Assembly: GCA_903813345.2 (NCBI GenBank)
Contig: CAIIXF020000009.1
Location: 30,046,740-30,110,739, forward strand
DNA: 64,000 nt
Direction of reading: 5' to 3'
DNA from: Owenia fusiformis
Taxonomy: Eukaryota > Annelida > Polychaeta > Sabellida > Oweniidae
The translations under genes and the position numbers were made by a program. The notes beneath the pieces were generated by a model. That model was not told the origin of the DNA, did not search any database, and saw only the letters and a list, made by a program, of their open reading frames with translations. Every line of letters begins with the position of its first letter. Position 1 is the first letter of the stretch. Shown piece after piece: positions 63,390-64,000 of the stretch.

Positions 63390-64000
63390 CTAGATTTGTG
63401 AAATTGAACAAGTTCAATTTAAGACTCCAGATTTATTTGACCTAGATAGATCAGTAAAGAGCTGAGTAAGTAACTGAGTAATTAGCTGAGTAAGTACCTT
63501 TGTAGTAGTTGAGTAAGTAGCTGAGTAAGTAACTGAGTAAAAAGCTGAGTAGGTAGCTGAGTAAGTAGCTGAGTAAGTACCTGAGTTAGTAGCTGAGTAA
63601 GTTGCTAAGGAAGTAATAACTAATTAAGTAATTGAGTAAGTAGTCAAATAAGTAGCTGAGTAGGTAGAGAGGTAAAGTAGGGTATGCAGGAATTTTTGAA
63701 AGTATATTTGATCAATCTGCATCGTGAAAACTGGCAAGTGCGAATTTCAAACTTCAAAATGGCGTAGAATCTAAACCGGGGGTCGGATTAATTTCAGATC
63801 CAGATTCCTGAGGAAATTCTACCCCTAATTCATAACTCATACTTTAAAATTGGAGAACTTTTTATTTTGACCTACATTTCGGACACCATATCTCAAAAGT
63901 GGGTCAAAAAACTTATTGACGGCAAAATGTTAACATTATTAGCACACTCTTTGCTACAAGTTTACAAAATTTCGGAGAATATCATTGAAGTGTAGTGTCA
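63390..64000 (-). mobile_element. Array unit M3, cut by the window end
   Basis: Starts as M2 does. The microsatellite at 63455-63670 is almost the same as in M2. Confidence 0.65.

Overview
The window is animal (metazoan) nuclear DNA. It is AT-rich, its coding sequence lies in short exons with GT/AG introns, and most of the rest is interspersed repeats and inverted-repeat elements. Exons were found by reading frames, splice-site phase and repeated protein patterns. The mix of large cadherins, a long coiled-coil/NHL-repeat gene and dense short inverted-repeat elements suggests a marine invertebrate, perhaps a deuterostome or a lophotrochozoan. I cannot name the species.

Layout. (1) 1-900: tandem ~135-bp repeat. 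(2) 952-10322, + strand: the 3' end of a cadherin-type membrane protein in eight exons, giving the end of the ectodomain, one transmembrane helix and a ~192-residue cytoplasmic tail with a stop. (3) 10323-13473: no recognised exon. (4) 13474-29647, + strand: 18 exons of a second cadherin ectodomain, about eight EC repeats, with neither start nor end visible. (5) 29648-33441: repeats. (6) 33442-58168, - strand: a long gene read right to left, with 24 coiled-coil-coding exons followed by a final exon encoding a six-bladed NHL beta-propeller. Fifteen intact 96-bp exons, one 75-bp exon and one broken exon form a tandem array with a ~206-bp period. Its 5' end is not seen. (7) 48798-56803 and 59275-64000: two arrays of 1.3-2.4-kb repeat units in opposite orientation, with Helitron-like 3' ends (short hairpin followed by CTAG), lying inside introns of the coiled-coil gene.

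The two cadherin pieces are on the same strand, but the membrane-anchor module lies upstream of the ectodomain module, so they are either neighbouring paralogues (one a fragment) or an ordering error. The ectodomain piece lacks the usual DxNDN linker motif and carries one frameshift. The coiled-coil/NHL gene resembles a TRIM-NHL protein in its C-terminal half, but no RING or B-box is visible. Its exons are all phase 0, so copies can be gained or lost without breaking the frame.

Most candidate short ORFs in the window are shadows or lie inside repeats. No ribosomal RNA, intact tRNA, CRISPR or prokaryotic feature was found.
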